Shown: positions 1 to 5,569 of the stretch, one piece after another
How the letters are laid out: every line of letters starts with the position of its first letter
Position numbering within the stretch: position 1 is the first letter of the stretch
NCBI GenBank assembly: GCA_031261145.1
Contig: JAISJX010000310.1
Location: 1-5,960, forward strand
Length of the DNA stretch: 5,960 nucleotides
Source of the DNA: Tannerella sp.
GTDB lineage: Bacteria; Bacteroidota; Bacteroidia; Bacteroidales; Tannerellaceae
Reading direction: 5' to 3'
Notes under the pieces: generated by a model
The model's database searches: none
Told to the model about the DNA's origin: nothing
What the model saw: only the letters and a program-made list of their open reading frames with translations
Made by a program: the position numbers and the translations under genes

Positions 1-153
1 CAGGAAATTGTCATCACCCGTAACAGCTTGCCCATTGCCCGGCGGGTGGGCGTAAATAACGCCATTTCATTTCTATCTGACCGTTTGGTGGGCCTGGTGC
101 CGTCAGAGGTGGATGAGAAAGCGATACGGGAGGAAAGGCTGGCGCGCCAGTGA
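1..153 (+). CDS. Antitoxin-like protein, C-terminal part (5' end outside window)
   Basis: An open frame enters from the left edge and gives 50 residues ending in TGA at 151-153. It begins QEIVITRNSLPIARRVGV and ends DEKAIREERLARQ. The 'ITRNxxPIAR' strand is typical of the middle of Phd/YefM- and VapB-like antitoxins. The 'SDRLVGLVPSEVDEKAIREERLAR' type of tail is the kind of helical, charged C-terminus that wraps a toxin (family knowledge). The strongest support is context: its stop overlaps the start of the PIN-domain toxin by 4 bp (GTGA), the usual antitoxin-toxin arrangement with translational coupling. The expected role is to bind and inhibit that toxin and, through an N-terminal DNA-binding part not in view, to autoregulate the operon. 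The exact antitoxin family cannot be settled without the N-terminus. Confidence 0.7.
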   Translation, partial: QEIVITRNSLPIARRVGVNNAISFLSDRLVGLVPSEVDEKAIREERLARQ

Positions 154-563
154 AGCTTTACCTGGATACGAATATTGTGGTGGATATCATCTCTCAGCGC
201 GATGGATATATGGCGTCATTGAATGTTCTGCGCTTTTGTGAAACCGGAAAAGCCGAGGGCTTGGTTTCCAGCGCGACGGTGTTGGATGTTATGTATATCC
301 TGCGCAAACACCTCCGTCCGGACGAGGTAAAAACCGCGGTGCAAATTTTTCTTGCCCTAGTGGAGGTAGCCGAAGTGCGAAAAAGCGACATCTCCGGTGC
401 TTTTGCCAGTCCCATGACCGATTATGAGGACGCGGTTCAGGCCCTGTGCGCCAAACGAAACCGGGCCGATTACATCGTTACCCGCAATGTCAAAGACTTT
501 GTCCACTCCCCGGTTCCCGCTATCCTGCCAGATAAAATTTTGGCCTTGCTGCAGGACAGTTAA
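150..563 (+). CDS. PIN-domain ribonuclease toxin, VapC-like (PIN_3 type)
   Basis: A 137-residue protein, full length for a single PIN domain. These are Mg2+-dependent ribonucleases, and the toxin members cut tRNA, rRNA or mRNA and stop translation. Visible motifs are an N-terminal LDTNIVVD (D6, N8, D12), a DYED acidic cluster (D91, D94), D107 in RADYIVTRN, and the closing TRNVKDF (N113, D116). The order and the 'DYEDAVQALCA..ADYIVTRNVKDF' block fit PIN_3-type proteins. The acidic residue near position 46 is Asp (ATVLDV) where many PIN proteins have Glu, a conservative change. The GTG start at 150 is needed to keep the LDTN strand and lies inside the antitoxin stop (GTGA). The nearest Shine-Dalgarno-like sequence is a weak purine run at 128-138, so translation is probably coupled to the antitoxin. 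Target RNA is unknown. It converges with the ATPase gene, 30 bp away. Confidence 0.88.
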   Translation: MKLYLDTNIVVDIISQRDGYMASLNVLRFCETGKAEGLVSSATVLDVMYILRKHLRPDEVKTAVQIFLALVEVAEVRKSDISGAFASPMTDYEDAVQALCAKRNRADYIVTRNVKDFVHSPVPAILPDKILALLQDS

Positions 564-593
564 GATTATTATCATAATTGTGATATGAAATGG

Positions 594-1820
594 CTATAGC
601 AAATTGCACGGGATAAAACAGTTATAACTGTCAATCGGAATGACTTCCTCGCACATACAAATGATACCGCCCGCGCCACGCTGGACGGCAGTCTTTTGCA
701 GCAAGTCAAATTTCTTAACTTCTCTGCGGTCAGGGTTGGCCGATTTTTTGATTTCTATGGGATGAATGAAGTTATTTTCCTCCACCAAGAGGTCAATCTC
801 TTTGGCGTTGGAATCCCGATAATAGGTCATTCCATATTTAAGGGGTGAATAAGCATAGTTTTTGAGCAGCTCGGTTACAACATAGTTTTCAAAAAAATGT
901 CCGTTCGCGGCGCCATTCATCAAGGTTTCACGCGTCAGCCACCTGGAGAGGTATGAAGCGAGTCCGCTGTCGCAAAAATATAACTTGGGCGTTTTCGTCA
1001 GCCGTTTCAGCGCGTTGTTGGCGTAAGGCCGCAACAAGTAGACTAGCGACAGCCCCTCCAAAAGTTCCAGCCATTCCTTGGCGGTCGGTTGCGCTATTCC
1101 CGCTGTTTCGGCCAGGGTGGCGTAGTTTACCTGTTCGCCGATCAGCGCGGCACAAGCAGTCAGAAACTTGCCAAAGCGCAGGCTATCTGTCACGCCGCCC
1201 GCTTCTGTCACATCACGCATAATGTAGGTGTTGATATAGGAATCAAAATATTCCTGTCGTTGTTCCGCGTCAGCCCCGAGAGCCTGCGGCATTCCCCCAC
1301 ACCAGATATGCTCAAACACCTCCACCATATCATTCTTTGGAACCAGGCTTTGCCTTTCCTGTAAGCAGGACAGAGAAAAATCGAGATCGTTCGTGAACCT
1401 GGTGCCAGTCTTTTCAGTTTGCGACAGACTATATAGCGTTAGAATCCCGATACGCCCCGCCAGGCTTTCCCGGACATTTTTCAGCATTCTATACTGCTGG
1501 GAACCGGTCAGCCAAAACCGTCCCGTTTCCTCGTTTGCATCGCATAAAACTTTGATTTGCCCGAACAACTGCGGCGCGTACTGCACTTCATCAATCAGAA
1601 TGGGTGGTTTATAGGTTTGAAAGAACAGCACCGGGTCAAACTGTGCCAGTTCACGCGCCATCAAATTATCGAGGCTGACGTAAGTGCGATTCTGCCCCTC
1701 CGCCAAATGTTTGAGCATAGTAGTCTTTCCCACTTGACGTGCACCCGTCACCAGTACGGCTTTGAAGAACTCGCTCATATGAGTAAACTTGCGTTCTAAA
1801 TGACGAGATATATAATCCAT
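594..1820 (-). CDS. AAA_14 / DUF4143 ATPase with C-terminal nuclease-like motif
   Basis: A 408-residue soluble protein, the usual length for the widespread AAA_14-DUF4143 ATPases of bacteria and archaea. Domain order is an N-terminal P-loop ATPase with Walker A GARQVGKTT (26-34), Walker B ILIDEVQ (74-80), a sensor-like strand LTGSQQ (104-109) and SLAGR (119-123). A DUF4143 region follows from about 200 (RDV) to 290, with a helical winged-helix-like stretch (VNYATLAETAGIAQPTAKEW). The C-terminal part has FENYV (E311), EIDLLV (D343) and IEIKK (E356, K358), a spacing like PD-(D/E)xK nucleases. The ATG at 1820 is preceded by AGGGAGG (1833-1827, 6-nt spacing), and an ideal promoter lies upstream. 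The function of this family is poorly defined; roles in DNA processing or stress/defence are proposed only by inference. It is monocistronic here, ending tail-to-tail with the PIN toxin; a weak 6-bp hairpin at 570-585 is all that separates them. Confidence 0.9.
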   Translation of the reverse strand: MDYISRHLERKFTHMSEFFKAVLVTGARQVGKTTMLKHLAEGQNRTYVSLDNLMARELAQFDPVLFFQTYKPPILIDEVQYAPQLFGQIKVLCDANEETGRFWLTGSQQYRMLKNVRESLAGRIGILTLYSLSQTEKTGTRFTNDLDFSLSCLQERQSLVPKNDMVEVFEHIWCGGMPQALGADAEQRQEYFDSYINTYIMRDVTEAGGVTDSLRFGKFLTACAALIGEQVNYATLAETAGIAQPTAKEWLELLEGLSLVYLLRPYANNALKRLTKTPKLYFCDSGLASYLSRWLTRETLMNGAANGHFFENYVVTELLKNYAYSPLKYGMTYYRDSNAKEIDLLVEENNFIHPIEIKKSANPDRREVKKFDLLQKTAVQRGAGGIICMCEEVIPIDSYNCFIPCNLL

Positions 1821-1842
1821 GGTATGCCTCCCTAAAATTAAG

Positions 1843-1863
1843 ATAATATAATATTTATATTAT
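1843..1863. promoter_or_regulatory. Perfect 9-bp inverted repeat, likely operator of the ATPase promoter
   Basis: ATAATATAA, a TAT spacer, then TTATATTAT form an exact 9-bp dyad with a 3-bp centre. It overlaps the end of the minus-strand -10 box and the predicted start site, where a bound repressor would block initiation. It lies between the divergent ATPase and small ORF. The sequence is only A and T, so some symmetry is expected by chance, and a role as an operator is inferred from position. Confidence 0.45.
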
Positions 1864-1890
1864 TATATCCTAAATTATTGGAGGTGTCAA
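1862..1890 (-). promoter_or_regulatory. Consensus sigma-A/sigma-70 promoter of the ATPase gene
   Basis: Read on the minus strand, 1890-1885 is TTGACA (perfect -35), followed by a 17-nt spacer (1884-1868) and TATAAT at 1867-1862 (perfect -10). Transcription would start near 1855, giving a leader of about 35 nt that contains the AGGGAGG ribosome binding site. A match at all 12 positions with optimal spacing is uncommon in natural genes and predicts strong expression unless repressed. Confidence 0.85.
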
Positions 1891-2111
1891 TGGTGAATTT
1901 AAGGCTAAGTACCCATCGGCCAAGGAAAGTCACCGGCGCAACGTACAACCAAGGCTTTGGCAATTCCGTGAGCTTCAAACTGACGGCCAACGTAACGGTA
2001 GAAGCCGTGTTTGAAAAAATTCCGGTACAGCCGCCCCTATTCCCCGGCTTCGGATTACCCGGTTTCGGAATACCCGGATACGGATTCCCCGGATATGGAT
2101 TTCCCTGGTAA
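1890..2111 (+). CDS. Small protein: InlB-repeat-like segment plus PG(F/Y)G pentapeptide tail; probable remnant
   Basis: A 73-residue ORF from ATG 1890, chosen because GGAGG (1880-1884) sits 5 nt upstream; a TTG at 1878 is in frame but has no ribosome binding site. Residues 14-44 (VTGATYNQGFGN... ANVTVEAVFEKI) look like the end of a bacterial InlB B-repeat/Listeria-Bacteroides-type beta repeat found in surface proteins. Residues 52-71 are four pentapeptides, PGFGL, PGFGI, PGYGF and PGYGF, ending PW. There is no signal peptide, membrane segment or sorting motif, so it would stay in the cytoplasm as it stands. It is best read as the 3' end of a lost secreted or S-layer-type protein; a genuine small protein is possible. 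No good plus-strand promoter is seen: there is a TATAAT at 1847-1852 but no -35. An intrinsic terminator follows 70 bp downstream. Confidence 0.5.
   Translation: MVNLRLSTHRPRKVTGATYNQGFGNSVSFKLTANVTVEAVFEKIPVQPPLFPGFGLPGFGIPGYGFPGYGFPW
2043..2102 (+). repeat. Four tandem 15-bp units encoding PG(F/Y)Gx
   Basis: Four consecutive in-frame 15-bp units (2043, 2058, 2073, 2088), each starting CCCGG and each encoding Pro-Gly-Phe/Tyr-Gly-Leu/Ile/Phe. The units differ at several third positions. Units 1-2 carry TTC (Phe) and units 3-4 TAC/TAT (Tyr), so the array probably grew by duplication and then drifted while keeping the peptide pattern. Confidence 0.8.
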
Positions 2112-2180
2112 GCCTACCGGGTGACGGCAACGACCGGGCATAACCTCAACTAAACGATAAATCAGCCCTTAACTGCATCA

Positions 2181-2214
2181 AAAAACCGATCGGCATCAGC
2201 CGGTCGGTTTTTTT
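2181..2214 (+). terminator. Intrinsic terminator after the small ORF
   Basis: AAAAACCGATCGGC (2181-2194), an ATCA loop, then GCCGGTCGGTTTTT (2199-2212) form a 14-bp stem with a single G-U pair, continuing into a run of seven T (2208-2214). It isolates the small ORF from the permease operon. The A-run on the left side suggests it could also work in reverse. Confidence 0.85.
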
Positions 2215-2248
2215 GCATCCCATGCTTCGGTTTTTTGCATCTCATGCT
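2205..2248 (+). repeat. Short direct repeat overlapping the terminator tail
   Basis: The terminator's right shoulder, CGG plus a T-run plus GCATCCCATGCT (2205-2226), is repeated one base later as CGG plus a T-run plus GCATCTCATGCT (2228-2248). The two copies differ by one T in the run and one C/T change. This looks like a local tandem duplication, perhaps by replication slippage. The second copy has no stem partner and would not terminate by itself. Confidence 0.65.
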
Positions 2249-2272
2249 ATTGCAAATTAATAAAATATTATC

Positions 2273-2299
2273 TTGATTTCAATTTAGTAATATTATACT
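2273..2299 (+). promoter_or_regulatory. Candidate promoter of the permease-nitrilase operon
   Basis: TTGATT at 2273-2278 and TATACT at 2294-2299 are separated by 15 nt, shorter than the ideal 17. They lie in the most AT-rich part of the intergenic region, about 200 bp before the permease. A second weak pair, TTGTCT at 2324-2329 and TATTCT at 2345-2350, has the same 15-nt spacing. Neither is convincing alone, so the true start site is uncertain. Confidence 0.3.
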
Positions 2300-2313
2300 A
2301 TTAGGTTAATAGT
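2297..2313. promoter_or_regulatory. Operator-like inverted repeat ACTATTA-GGT-TAATAGT
   Basis: An exact 7-bp dyad with a 3-bp centre overlaps the end of the candidate -10 box and the expected start site. A second, wider dyad, AATATTA (2264-2270) and TAATATT (2288-2294), lies just upstream. The position suits repression by a dimeric regulator; the XRE protein encoded downstream is one possible binder, but nothing in the sequence proves it. Confidence 0.4.
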
Positions 2314-2500
2314 GTTTTATTAGTTGTCTCTGTCTTAATTAAAATATTCTTTTTGTCGGCCGGTTGTTTCCACAAGCCTAATGAATTTCCGGGGGAGTAA
2401 ATCATATTAGAAAGGAGGTATAAGACAAAAGCAATCGTTGTCATTGATACCAAAGAATGGAAAGAAAAAAGGATTATGGATTAGAAAAGGAGTGCTCGAC

Positions 2501-3883
2501 ATGGCCCAAGAACAAGCCCTTCCCAATAATCTTTCCGATGACGTACCGGAATCAACAGTAGAAATGCATGAAAGCCCCCACATTAAATTAGGCTTGTTTA
2601 AACTTAGAATCCCTTTCGTTCACTACAAATGGCAAATGCCCGAAACGATCCAGGCATTCTTTATGTTCTCCGGGGCATTAGCTGGTATACCCTTGGTGAT
2701 GGATGCCTTTCCCTGGGTCAGTTTTGACGTTGCCTGGACCATTTTGTTTTTCTTCACGCTGGTGTTTTGGCTAACCGGATTCTTAGGAGATCCTAGCTGT
2801 CCTGGTTTTATTACGGCTGCTATTCCGGTTGTACTCTTGTATGTGAAGAGCTTTCCTGAAGGAGCGGAAAGAGTCTGGGCAATGGTATCCATCCATCTGG
2901 TTTTAACTGTTCTATGCTTAATCACCGGCCCCACTGGGCTCGCAGACTGGTTAAATACCAAAGTTCCAGTCAGCATCCGCTCGGGAATCGTATTCGGCGC
3001 CGGTATCAGCGCATTTGCCGGAGAACTCGGTGACGGCGGACGTTTCTCTCAAGCTCCCGTCGGTATCTTTATCGCTACGGTACTGTCCTTTTATTTATTA
3101 TGGTCGGTTAGTTTTAAACTACTGCAACAGAAGCGCAAAATTATGAAAAGTCTTGGCAAATACGGTTATGTCCCGGCTTTTTTGGTTGGCGCCATCGTCG
3201 CTTTAATCGTTGGCGAAGTGCCTATGCCGGTAGTGGAATGGAGAATTTTCGTTCCGCAGATTCAGGAAACCTTTGCTACGGCTACTATTTTCGGCTACGG
3301 ATTTCCTCCTCTCAGTTTTTTGCTCGGTGCCATTCCCACTGCTTTTGTGGTTTATGTCATCCTATTCGGAGACTGGATGATCATAGATTCCCTGCGCAAA
3401 GACGCTATGGCTACGCGGCCGAATGAGTTAATTGATTTTAGTATTTCCCGCTCTACCGTGATCGTAGCTTTTCGTAATTTATGGAGCGGAATATTGGCGC
3501 CTTTCCCCCCTATGCCGGGACCATTATGGACCGGCGTAACCGTCTCTATCTATGAACGCTATAAAAGTGGTAAGGAAAATATGGACTCGATCTTCGGCGG
3601 GTTCATGTCTTTCCAACATTGGTGGCCGATTCTGGTGTTTCTAGTTCCTTTGGTTTCTTTACTTAGACCGTTTTTAATCATCGCCACCTCTCCCCTGTTA
3701 TTCATGCAAGGATTTGCCTGTACTTTTATCTCGATGAACATGTCCAAAAACGCAGTCGACTTAGGCATTGCTGGTTGTATCGGCGTGGTGCTCTGGAGAT
3801 TTGGTGCGGTTCACGCCTTGTTGTTAGGCGCTATATTGTGGCTGATCCTTGCCTATGTGCCAAAGAATTTAAAGCAAGAATAA
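2501..3883 (+). CDS. Polytopic membrane permease, NCS2/SLC23-like (substrate unknown)
   Basis: A 460-residue integral membrane protein. A hydrophilic N-terminus of about 45 residues is followed by roughly 11-13 hydrophobic segments (about 48-67, 74-96, 103-115, 127-146, 160-175, 186-206, 222-239, 272-290, 318-336, 375-410 as one or two, 421-453 as two). Recognisable pieces are GDPSCPGFITAAIPV (96-110), FPEGAERV (118-125), SGIVFGAGISA (161-171), an acidic FGDW (289-292) and MDSIFGG (361-367). By memory these resemble uncharacterised permeases annotated as solute carrier family 23 / xanthine-uracil-type; the family call is tentative and typical NCS2 motifs are not clear. ATG 2501 was chosen because AAAAGGAG (2485-2492) is 8 nt upstream; an in-frame TTG at 2438 would add a basic stretch with no spaced ribosome binding site. 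The nitrilase starts 31 bp downstream, so it probably imports the nitrilase substrate or moves a product. Confidence 0.75.
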   Translation: MAQEQALPNNLSDDVPESTVEMHESPHIKLGLFKLRIPFVHYKWQMPETIQAFFMFSGALAGIPLVMDAFPWVSFDVAWTILFFFTLVFWLTGFLGDPSCPGFITAAIPVVLLYVKSFPEGAERVWAMVSIHLVLTVLCLITGPTGLADWLNTKVPVSIRSGIVFGAGISAFAGELGDGGRFSQAPVGIFIATVLSFYLLWSVSFKLLQQKRKIMKSLGKYGYVPAFLVGAIVALIVGEVPMPVVEWRIFVPQIQETFATATIFGYGFPPLSFLLGAIPTAFVVYVILFGDWMIIDSLRKDAMATRPNELIDFSISRSTVIVAFRNLWSGILAPFPPMPGPLWTGVTVSIYERYKSGKENMDSIFGGFMSFQHWWPILVFLVPLVSLLRPFLIIATSPLLFMQGFACTFISMNMSKNAVDLGIAGCIGVVLWRFGAVHALLLGAILWLILAYVPKNLKQE

Positions 3884-3897
3884 TCAATAATTATTTT

Positions 3898-3906
3898 AAA
3901 GGAGGA
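3898..3906 (+). promoter_or_regulatory. Strong ribosome binding site of the nitrilase gene
   Basis: AAAGGAGGA ends 8 nt before ATG 3915. It fixes the nitrilase start and shows independent translation initiation within the operon. No promoter-like boxes or terminator are seen in the 31-bp gap after the permease stop, which supports cotranscription. Confidence 0.8.
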
Positions 3907-3914
3907 CTAATACG

Positions 3915-5000
3915 ATGAATCCAAAATTAACCAAATTCAAGGCCGCTTCTATTATCTCTTCTTCCGGATTTGATGGCAAAATCAACGGAGAAGCTACTTT
4001 GCAAAAAGCCTTCGATCTTATTGAACAGGCTGCTGCGCAAGATGTCAAACTAATCGCTTTCCCCGAAACCTTCTTGCCTATGTTTCCTTGGTGGGCGTTT
4101 ATGGCCGTCACCTATGCCAAGCAAAACCAGCTCTATGCCGAACTATATAAAAATTCTTATACGGCAGATGGCCCGGAAATCAAAAAGCTGGCCGAATACT
4201 GTAAGAAATACGAAATGGTCATGATGATGGGCATGAACGAAATGGTTGGTTACACGCTATACAATTCTCAGCTTTATATTGATAACGGCAAAATTTTGGG
4301 GGTACATCGCAAAATGGTTCCCACCGGCGGAGAAAGAGTCATTTGGGCCCGCGGCGCAGGGGATACCTCTCAGGTGTTTGATACCACGGTCGGAAAACTC
4401 GGCGGTCTGATCTGTTATGAACATTCCATGCCTCTCGCCAGATATGCCTTATACAGTCAAGGTGAACAGCTCCATGTTTCGAACTTCCCGGGGGCAAACT
4501 TTAAAAGCCAACCGCGGGATCGCAACAAAACCATCGACGCCATCATCCGCAATGTGGCTTTCGAAGGGCAAGTATTTGTCTTAAATTCTACGGTCACCTT
4601 AAATGAAATAGAAACCAAATGGTACCATGAGCTGGATCCCAATACCCAAGGGGTTTTAGAACCTGGCGGAGGAATTGCTGCCATTATCAATCCAGCCTGC
4701 AATTATATCGGAGGACCGTTGGAACATCAAGATGGTATGGTGGTAGCGGATATTGATCTGGAAGAAATCCTGATGGCCAAATTCATGATCGACTCTGTCG
4801 GCCACTACGCGCGTCCAGATCTATTCCACCTCATCTTCAACAACCGCAAGGAAATCAATATGGAAATCGTCGATAAAATCCCCGGCGGCATAACCAAAGA
4901 AGCTGCCGAATATATCCGCCTTTTAAAGAATAATCTGCATAAGTTGCAGGATGAAGAAATGGCCACCGCAGTCGAAGAACTGGCCGCTCTTTTCTGCTGA
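3915..5000 (+). CDS. Nitrilase (carbon-nitrogen hydrolase superfamily)
   Basis: A 361-residue cytoplasmic enzyme, normal length for nitrilases (EC 3.5.5.-), which convert R-CN plus water to a carboxylic acid and ammonia. The catalytic set is complete: Glu51 in FPETFLP, Lys133 in HRKMVPT, the second Glu140 in GGERVIW, and nucleophile Cys167 in GLICYEHSMPLAR. The CxEHxxPL context, with Pro-Leu after the Cys, and the C-terminal SVGHYARPDLF (294-304) are characteristic of true nitrilases, not aliphatic amidases, cyanide dihydratase-type outliers or NAD synthetase domains. Family members form spiral oligomers through the C-terminal part. Tyr168 sits where many members have Trp, which may affect substrate choice. 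It follows the permease in an apparent operon and ends at a strong terminator. Whether it acts on aliphatic, arylaceto- or heterocyclic nitriles cannot be read from sequence. Confidence 0.93.
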   Translation: MNPKLTKFKAASIISSSGFDGKINGEATLQKAFDLIEQAAAQDVKLIAFPETFLPMFPWWAFMAVTYAKQNQLYAELYKNSYTADGPEIKKLAEYCKKYEMVMMMGMNEMVGYTLYNSQLYIDNGKILGVHRKMVPTGGERVIWARGAGDTSQVFDTTVGKLGGLICYEHSMPLARYALYSQGEQLHVSNFPGANFKSQPRDRNKTIDAIIRNVAFEGQVFVLNSTVTLNEIETKWYHELDPNTQGVLEPGGGIAAIINPACNYIGGPLEHQDGMVVADIDLEEILMAKFMIDSVGHYARPDLFHLIFNNRKEINMEIVDKIPGGITKEAAEYIRLLKNNLHKLQDEEMATAVEELAALFC

Positions 5001-5010
5001 TGAAAAATAT

Positions 5011-5060
5011 AACGGGGTGTTTAAGAAGTGGCTGTTCTCCTTCTTAACGCCCCGTTTTTT
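5011..5060 (+). terminator. Strong, probably bidirectional terminator between convergent operons
   Basis: Left arm 5011-5028 (AACGGGGTGTTTAAGAAG) pairs with right arm 5040-5056 (CTTCTTAACGCCCCGTT) over about 17 bp, with one G-U pair and one bulged T. A T-run follows at 5055-5060, starting 11 bp after the nitrilase stop. On the minus strand the same stem is followed by ATATTTTTC (5009-5001), so it can also end the XRE-Cache transcript arriving from the right. Confidence 0.88.
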
Positions 5061-5105
5061 CTTTCTTAAGGTGAGGGAGGTAAGCTTAAATCCCTTCCCT
5101 ATGCC

Positions 5106-5549
5106 TCACTCAATTTGGATGGTGATCCCGAATAACCCGGAAATTCTGTTGGCACAATAGATAGGTGCTATAACGGCAATGACCAGATTATCGGTAGAAC
5201 GGTTGATAATTGGTTCACTGACGGTGGCCCGGCCTTTGAGAACCTGCCAAAAATACTTACGGTCGGAAATATTTTGCGTTTGCCCGGAAGCGTTGAAATA
5301 TCCGCCTCTGATATCAGCAATATAAATTTGTTCAAACTGCGACTGCTGCTGTAATTTAGATTCCAAAAGGGGCACTTGCTTGGTATAGTTCAGAGGATAA
5401 TTATAAAATTCCGAAGCCCAATCCCTGATTTTGAACGAAGCGTGATGTATTGCACACACTGTAGGTGCGTATTTTTTATCAAAAAACAAGGTATCTCCTG
5501 ACATTGCAAAATTAACTAATCCGTTAAAATCCAGCATATCAACGTACAT
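5106..5549 (-). CDS. Stand-alone Cache-domain protein without membrane or output domains
   Basis: About 147 residues. Residues 60-148 (counted from the ATG at 5552) match the membrane-distal part of a Cache/PDC sensor. They include a helix (PLLESKLQQQSQFEQ), the strand IYIADIRGGYFNASG with its acidic residue D80, the SDRKYFWQVLKG block (97-107), then VSEPIINRSTDNLVIAVIAPIY and a closing strand GLFGITIQIE. In known sensors this fold binds small ligands outside the cell, between two membrane helices, and feeds a chemotaxis, kinase or GGDEF module. Here there is no N-terminal membrane helix or signal peptide, and TGA follows the last Cache strand, so no output domain remains. Tandem ATGs lie at 5552 and 5549; the second has the better spacing from AAGAAGG. 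It starts about 20 bp after the XRE stop on the same strand, so the two are likely cotranscribed. It may be a soluble ligand sensor or a truncated receptor remnant. Confidence 0.65.
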   Translation of the reverse strand: MYVDMLDFNGLVNFAMSGDTLFFDKKYAPTVCAIHHASFKIRDWASEFYNYPLNYTKQVPLLESKLQQQSQFEQIYIADIRGGYFNASGQTQNISDRKYFWQVLKGRATVSEPIINRSTDNLVIAVIAPIYCANRISGLFGITIQIE

Positions 5550-5569
5550 CATAACACCTTCTTCGTGAT

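Larger units (their letters stand above)
2112..2500. other. 389-bp gene-free region between the small ORF and the permease
   Basis: This holds the terminator (2181-2214), the duplicated terminator tail (to 2248), and then an AT-rich stretch (2249-2350) with several inverted repeats and the likely operon promoter. After that comes a leader with two purine-rich Shine-Dalgarno-like motifs (GGGGGAG at 2391-2397 and AAAGGAGG at 2411-2418) that have no start codon at normal distance. The region 2425-2484 reads in one frame like the start of a small protein but lacks an initiator. No complete credible gene, tRNA or known riboswitch was recognised. Confidence 0.6.

Noticed and set aside
570..585. Small hairpin TATCA-N6-TGATA between the convergent PIN toxin and ATPase genes
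   Set aside because: It is a short AT-only style stem without a T-tract, too weak to call a terminator.
953..1799. Plus-strand ORFs opposite the ATPase gene
   Set aside because: They lie antisense to clear Walker A, Walker B and DUF4143 motifs, and their translations are basic and low in recognisable structure.
2381..2410. Nine-codon leader ORF starting ATG 2381
   Set aside because: There is no ribosome binding site before it and no attenuator-like codon run or terminator after it; a chance ORF is likely.
2438..2500. N-terminal extension of the permease from TTG 2438 (21 extra residues)
   Set aside because: The nearest Shine-Dalgarno sequence is about 19 nt upstream, too far. ATG 2501 has AAAAGGAG at good spacing, and the extension looks like non-coding purine-rich leader.
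2249..2500. Possible riboswitch or T-box in the permease leader
   Set aside because: I saw no conserved T-box, purine, preQ1 or other riboswitch core and no terminator/antiterminator pair before the start codon.
3559..3768. Minus-strand ORF inside the permease gene, and similar minus-strand ORFs inside the permease and nitrilase
   Set aside because: These are shadows of strongly supported coding frames on the other strand, with no family resemblance or ribosome binding sites.
5071..5109. GTGAGG/CCTCAC inverted repeat at the Cache gene end
   Set aside because: The stem is only 6 bp with competing pairings and no T-run on either side, so it is not a convincing terminator beside the strong one at 5011-5060.
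4951..5160. Plus-strand ORF across the nitrilase end and terminator
   Set aside because: It overlaps the nitrilase 3' end in another frame, reads through the terminator stem and lacks a ribosome binding site.
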